DNA of 64,000 nt, taken from the NCBI RefSeq assembly GCF_900148505.1, contig NZ_FRXO01000001.1, forward strand, positions 248,001 to 312,000, read 5' to 3'. The notes below the pieces were generated by a model, which made no database searches, was not told the DNA's origin, and worked only from the letters and a program-made list of their open reading frames with translations. This DNA comes from Pseudoxanthobacter soli DSM 19599 (GTDB taxonomy: Bacteria; Pseudomonadota; Alphaproteobacteria; Rhizobiales; Segnochrobactraceae). The translations under genes were made by a program, and so were the position numbers. Shown piece by piece: positions 60,843 through 64,000 of this stretch (position 1 is its first letter; each line of letters starts with the position of its first letter).

Positions 60843-61091
60843 TCAGGCGTGGGCGAGTTCGTGCCAGACGCACGCCGCCGGATCGGCCTCGCCGTGGGCG
60901 AGCACGGGATCGTAGCGGTAGAGCGTCGAGCAATACGGGCAGATTTTCTCGACCTCGTCGCCCATGTCGAGGAAGACGTGGGGATGGTCGAACGGCGGCT
61001 TCGCCCCGATGCACATGAAGATTTTGGAGCCGATGCGCACGCTCTCGACACCCAGGTCGTTCTGGAAATGGGGGACGCCCGAGTCCGACAT
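60843..61091 (-). CDS. zf-CHCC domain protein (NDUFS6-like)
   Basis: 82 residues. Zinc ligands are C27 (FMCIGAKP), a histidine at 36 or 38 (FDHPHVF), C51 and C54 (ICPYCSTLYRY), matching the zf-CHCC domain related to the NDUFS6 subunit of mitochondrial complex I. In alphaproteobacteria the stand-alone form is expected to associate with complex I assembly or structure. It is followed, after 9 bp, by the FAD monooxygenase. Beginning MSDSGVPHFQND fits the family. Confidence 0.92.
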   Translation of the reverse strand: MSDSGVPHFQNDLGVESVRIGSKIFMCIGAKPPFDHPHVFLDMGDEVEKICPYCSTLYRYDPVLAHGEADPAACVWHELAHA

Positions 61092-61413
61092 GTCTACCCG
61101 ATCCGAATGGTTGATCCGAAGGCTGGGAAGATAGCCGCCGGAACCGGGAAAAGATAGATGACAGACCCGCGCGGTCGCGTCGCCCGTCGGCCCGGCCCTC
61201 GCGTCACGCCGGCGGCCGGAGGCGGCGCGGGCGATCAGGTCCTGCGATCAGGTCCTATCGTCGAGGGCCCGGTCCGGATTAGTGTGGCGAAGAAGCGCGG
61301 TCCGCGGCGGTCGCGGGCGGCGCTTCGGTCCTCCCTTCCAGCCGGCCCGTGTCGTCCGGTGCCTGTCGTCCGGCCGTGGCCGTCGCGGCCGCGTGCCTTC
61401 CCGGAGTGCTTCG
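61092..61413. other. 322-bp divergent region zf-CHCC / MFS exporter
   Basis: No gene or clear element recognised. The open frame that runs into the MFS gene here is Arg-rich and has no homology; promoters for both divergent genes should lie here. Confidence 0.4.
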
Positions 61414-62919
61414 ATGGTCGATCGTTCGCGCGTCATTCCGCTGCTCGTCGCCTGCGCGATCGGCATGGAGATGATCGACGCCACCGTAATCGCGACGGCC
61501 CTGCCGGCCATCGCCGCCGATTTCGGCGTGCACCCGCTGACGCTCGCCGTGGCCGTCACCTCCTACATGCTCAGCCTCGCGGTGTTCATTCCGATCTCCG
61601 GCTGGGTCGCCGACAAGTTCGGCGCGCGCAACGTGTTCCAGGTGGCGATCCTGCTGTTCCTGGCCGGCTCCATCGGTTGCGCGTTCTCCGATTCGGTGTG
61701 GGAACTCGTGCTCGCGCGCATCGTCCAGGGCATCGGCGGCTCGATGACGACGCCCGTCGGCCGCCTCGTGCTGGTGCGCACGGTGCCCAAGGACCGGCTG
61801 GTCGATGCCATGGCCCTCGTCGCGGTTCCGGCCCTCGTCGGGCCGCTGGTCGGCCCGCCGCTCGGCGGCTTCATCGTCGAGCACTTCAATTGGCGCTGGA
61901 TCTTCGGCATCAACGTGCCGATCGGCATTCTCGGGCTCGCGCTCGGGGCCTGGATCCTGCCGCGCGACGACGAGCGCACGCCCACGAAGTTCGATGTCGC
62001 CGGCTTCGCCTTCATGGCGCTCGGCCTGTGGCTGCTGATGGCGGGGCTCGATACCGCCGGCAAGGGCGTCGTCGGCTGGTATGTCACGGTGGGAATGCTG
62101 ATCGGCGGCGGCGTGCTGCTGTGGCTCTATATCGGCCATGCCCGACGCACGGCGACGCCGGTGCTCGATCTCAAGCTGCTGGCCGTGCCCACCTTCTCCT
62201 CCACCGTGCTCGGCGGCTTCCTCAGCCGGTGCGGCATCGGCTCGCTGGCGGTGCTGACGCCGCTGATGCTGCAGGTCGGCTACGGCTTCTCGCCGCTCAC
62301 CGCGGGCGTGCTCAGCATCTCCGCCGCGCTCGGGGCGATGGGCGCGAAATCGGCGGTGAAGGGTATCGTGCGCAAATGGGGCTTTCGGCGCACGCTCGTC
62401 GTGTTCTCCGTCGCGACCGGGCTCTCGATCATGCCGATGGGTTTCTCGCGGCCGGATCTGTTTCCGCTCGGCATCGTCGTCCTGCTCCTGATCAGCGGCG
62501 TCACCCGGTCGGTGCTGTTCACCGCGATGCAGACGCTCACCTACGCCGATGTCGACGAGGCCCACACCAGCCAGGCGACGAGCTTCGCCAGCGTGGCGCA
62601 GCAGCTTTCGCTTGCCGCGGGCGTGGCGGTGGGAACGGTCATCGTGCACGTGTTCGCAGGGCTTGGCTTCCAGCAGCCGGGCACCGGCCTGCCGACGCCG
62701 ATGGCCTTCGCCTTCGCGCTGGTCGTGGTCGGCTTCCTGTCGATGGGCTCGGTGTTCTCGTTCGCCGCGCTGCCGAAATCGGCCGGCGAGAACTATCTGC
62801 CGGGCGGGCCGAAGAAGCGGCCGGCCGCGCCGGTGGCGCCCTCCCTCAACGCCATCGAAGGCAGCGTGGTCGAACTCGAGCCCGACCCGGACCGCAGCGT
62901 CGCCGCCCGCAAGCGCTGA
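61414..62919 (+). CDS. MFS drug exporter, DHA2 (EmrB/QacA-like) family
   Basis: 501 residues with 14 predicted membrane segments. Motif D1 at helix 1 (MEMIDATVIATALPAIAADF), motif A-like GWVADKFGARNVFQ, motif B with R in LARIVQGIGGSMTTP, and the motif C-like PALVGPLVGPPLGGF. This is the DHA2 group that expels drugs with protons. A hydrophilic tail (about 455-501) ends basic. The ATG at 61414 follows CGGAG. No regulator (TetR/MarR) is adjacent, so the substrate class and control are unknown. Confidence 0.93.
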   Translation: MVDRSRVIPLLVACAIGMEMIDATVIATALPAIAADFGVHPLTLAVAVTSYMLSLAVFIPISGWVADKFGARNVFQVAILLFLAGSIGCAFSDSVWELVLARIVQGIGGSMTTPVGRLVLVRTVPKDRLVDAMALVAVPALVGPLVGPPLGGFIVEHFNWRWIFGINVPIGILGLALGAWILPRDDERTPTKFDVAGFAFMALGLWLLMAGLDTAGKGVVGWYVTVGMLIGGGVLLWLYIGHARRTATPVLDLKLLAVPTFSSTVLGGFLSRCGIGSLAVLTPLMLQVGYGFSPLTAGVLSISAALGAMGAKSAVKGIVRKWGFRRTLVVFSVATGLSIMPMGFSRPDLFPLGIVVLLLISGVTRSVLFTAMQTLTYADVDEAHTSQATSFASVAQQLSLAAGVAVGTVIVHVFAGLGFQQPGTGLPTPMAFAFALVVVGFLSMGSVFSFAALPKSAGENYLPGGPKKRPAAPVAPSLNAIEGSVVELEPDPDRSVAARKR

Positions 62920-63000
62920 CCGGCCCCGGCTCCCACGCCGCGCCGAAGCATTCGGCGGCGCTGCCGCCATGCAGGAGCGTCAGGGCAGCCGAGCGGTCGG

Positions 63001-63048
63001 GGACGTTTCCTTGTCCGTCGAATGATTCCATCAGATTGGAAAGCGCTC
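63001..63048 (-). repeat. Interspersed palindromic repeat GAGCGCTTTCC, diverged copy C
   Basis: Read on the minus strand it starts GAGCGCTTTCC and continues with ATCTGATGGAATCATT, matching copy A, then GGACAAGGAAA. It is inverted relative to copies at 29011 and 54417 and lacks part of the inner stem. It lies between the MFS gene and the alpha/beta hydrolase. Confidence 0.75.
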
Positions 63049-63078
63049 TGGCGCCCGCCGGTTTCCGAGGATGACACC

Positions 63079-63831
63079 ATGCCGACCTTCCAGTCCGACG
63101 GCCTCACCATCGCCTATTCCGATGAGGGCGAGGGCGAACCGATCCTGCTCATCCACGGTTTCGCCTCCAGCCGCGACGTCAACTGGCGCAACACCGGCTG
63201 GATCGACACCTTGGTGCGGTCGGGGCGGCGCGTCATCGCCGTCGACAATCGCGGGCACGGCGAAAGCGACAAGCCCCACGACGCCGCCCGCTATCGCGTC
63301 GCGCTGATGGCGGAGGACGCCCGGCGGCTGCTCGATCACCTCGGCCTGCCGCGGGCGGATGTCATGGGCTATTCGATGGGCGCGCGGATTTCCGCCTTTC
63401 TGGCGCTCGCCCACGGCGAACGGGTCCGCAGCGTGGTGTTCGGCGGGCTCGGCATGGGCCTCGTCGACGGCACCGGGCCGTGGGAGCCGATCGTCGAGGC
63501 GCTGGAAGCGCCGTCCGCCGCCGACATCCAGCACAAGACCGGGCTGATGTTCCGCCGCTTCGCCGAACAGACCGGCGGCGACCTCGCCGCGCTCGCCGCC
63601 TGCATGCGCGCCAGCCGCGAACCGCTCACGGCCGAACAGGTCGGCCACATCACCGCCCCGGCGCTCGTCGCCGTCGGCACGCGGGATGTGATCGCGGGAG
63701 AGCCCGAAGGCTTGGCCGCCCTGCTGCCGAACGGCCGCGCGCTGCCGATTCCCGATCGCGACCACATGCTCGCGGTCGGCGACAAGGTCTACAAGGCGGG
63801 CGTGCTCGCCTTCCTGGCCGAGCGTCCCTGA
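63079..63831 (+). CDS. Alpha/beta hydrolase
   Basis: 250 residues. Alpha/beta-hydrolase fold: oxyanion loop LLIHGFASSRDVNW, VIAVDNRGHGESDKP, the nucleophile elbow GYSMGAR (Ser near residue 98), acid GTRDVIAG and histidine DRDHMLAV. It should be an esterase or related hydrolase in the cytoplasm, since there is no signal peptide. Substrate unknown. The ATG at 63079 is 7 nt behind GAGGATG; an upstream ATG lies in the palindromic repeat. Confidence 0.92.
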   Translation: MPTFQSDGLTIAYSDEGEGEPILLIHGFASSRDVNWRNTGWIDTLVRSGRRVIAVDNRGHGESDKPHDAARYRVALMAEDARRLLDHLGLPRADVMGYSMGARISAFLALAHGERVRSVVFGGLGMGLVDGTGPWEPIVEALEAPSAADIQHKTGLMFRRFAEQTGGDLAALAACMRASREPLTAEQVGHITAPALVAVGTRDVIAGEPEGLAALLPNGRALPIPDRDHMLAVGDKVYKAGVLAFLAERP

Positions 63832-63925
63832 GGCCGTTCGTTTCGGCCACGGCCATCCAACCGGGGGCAGGGAAGCGCCCCCGATCGCCGAACGGCAGCG
63901 GGTCGTGCTCTCCGCCAACGAAAAA

Positions 63926-63949
63926 GGCCGTCGCGGGGTGGCGACGGCC
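63926..63949. terminator. Terminator near the right edge
   Basis: GGCCGTCGC at 63926-63934 pairs with GCGACGGCC at 63941-63949. The minus strand has a TTTTT tail (from AAAAA at 63921-63925); the plus strand has TGTCTCTCTTTC. It can therefore end a minus-strand gene entering from the right: reading back from the edge, the frame CAG-GCG-AAT-CTG-ACG-ACC-TGA could be its last codons (63980-64000). Too short to identify. Confidence 0.75.
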
Positions 63950-64000
63950 GTGTCTCTCTTTCAGATCCGTAGGATACGATCAGGTCGTCAGATTCGCCTG

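Overview
The window is about 64 kb of high-GC bacterial chromosome with the gene content and gene order of an alphaproteobacterium of the order Hyphomicrobiales (Rhizobiales). The main pointers are hemB / DUF6163-type protein / LdtR-type MarR regulator / L,D-transpeptidase in a row, bpt beside an RDD protein, the set Cbp3-chaperone / YceD / plsX / fabH / ihfA / MerR, glyA-nrdR-ribD-ribE near ribH-nusB-thiL, a K+-independent H+-pyrophosphatase, and several palindromic interspersed repeats of a rhizobial type. I cannot name the genus. No rRNA, tRNA, CRISPR array, insertion sequence, prophage or integrase was recognised. Genes are tightly packed, and many neighbours overlap by ATGA or TGATG.

Left part (1-15 kb): the 3' end of recO and two small unknown genes; a cobalamin riboswitch driving the cobalt-transport pair cbtB-cbtA; parC; a ferritin with an AT-rich upstream region full of inverted repeats; an exported protein; greA; carB; then, divergent, a zinc metallopeptidase and two membrane proteins; then carA, split from carB by those three genes.

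Middle-left (15-31 kb): an exported protein joining a peptidoglycan-binding domain to a trypsin-like protease; bpt and an RDD protein; ilvA and hemB, translationally coupled; a DUF6163-type membrane protein; ldtR and its probable target ldtP; the operons ribH-nusB-thiL and ribD-ribE, with an exported two-repeat protein and palindromic repeats between them.

Middle-right (31-45 kb): nrdR and glyA, hppA, bamE, and the lipid and nucleoid block Cbp3-chaperone / YceD / plsX / fabH / ihfA / merR; an exported protein whose signal peptide is built from a DNA tandem repeat; an aldo-keto reductase; fumC.

Right part (45-64 kb), the most accessory-looking: a secreted TIM-barrel-like protein; eutB-eutC (adenosylcobalamin-dependent ethanolamine ammonia-lyase) divergent from a ureohydrolase; argC; then the most unusual locus, a GH18 chitinase-like protein without a classical signal peptide, bracketed by two copies of an about 85-residue module and lying upstream of a two-gene type I secretion exporter (ABC and HlyD). 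It is followed by an EamA exporter, gpt, a CinA-type protein, an FAD monooxygenase with a small zinc-finger protein, a DHA2-type MFS exporter and an alpha/beta hydrolase.

Two links run across the window. First, cobalt uptake under B12 control (1.4-2.7 kb) and a B12-dependent enzyme (46-48 kb) occur together. Second, cell-wall functions (LdtR/LdtP, the peptidoglycan-binding protease) and export functions (T1SS with chitinase) recur.
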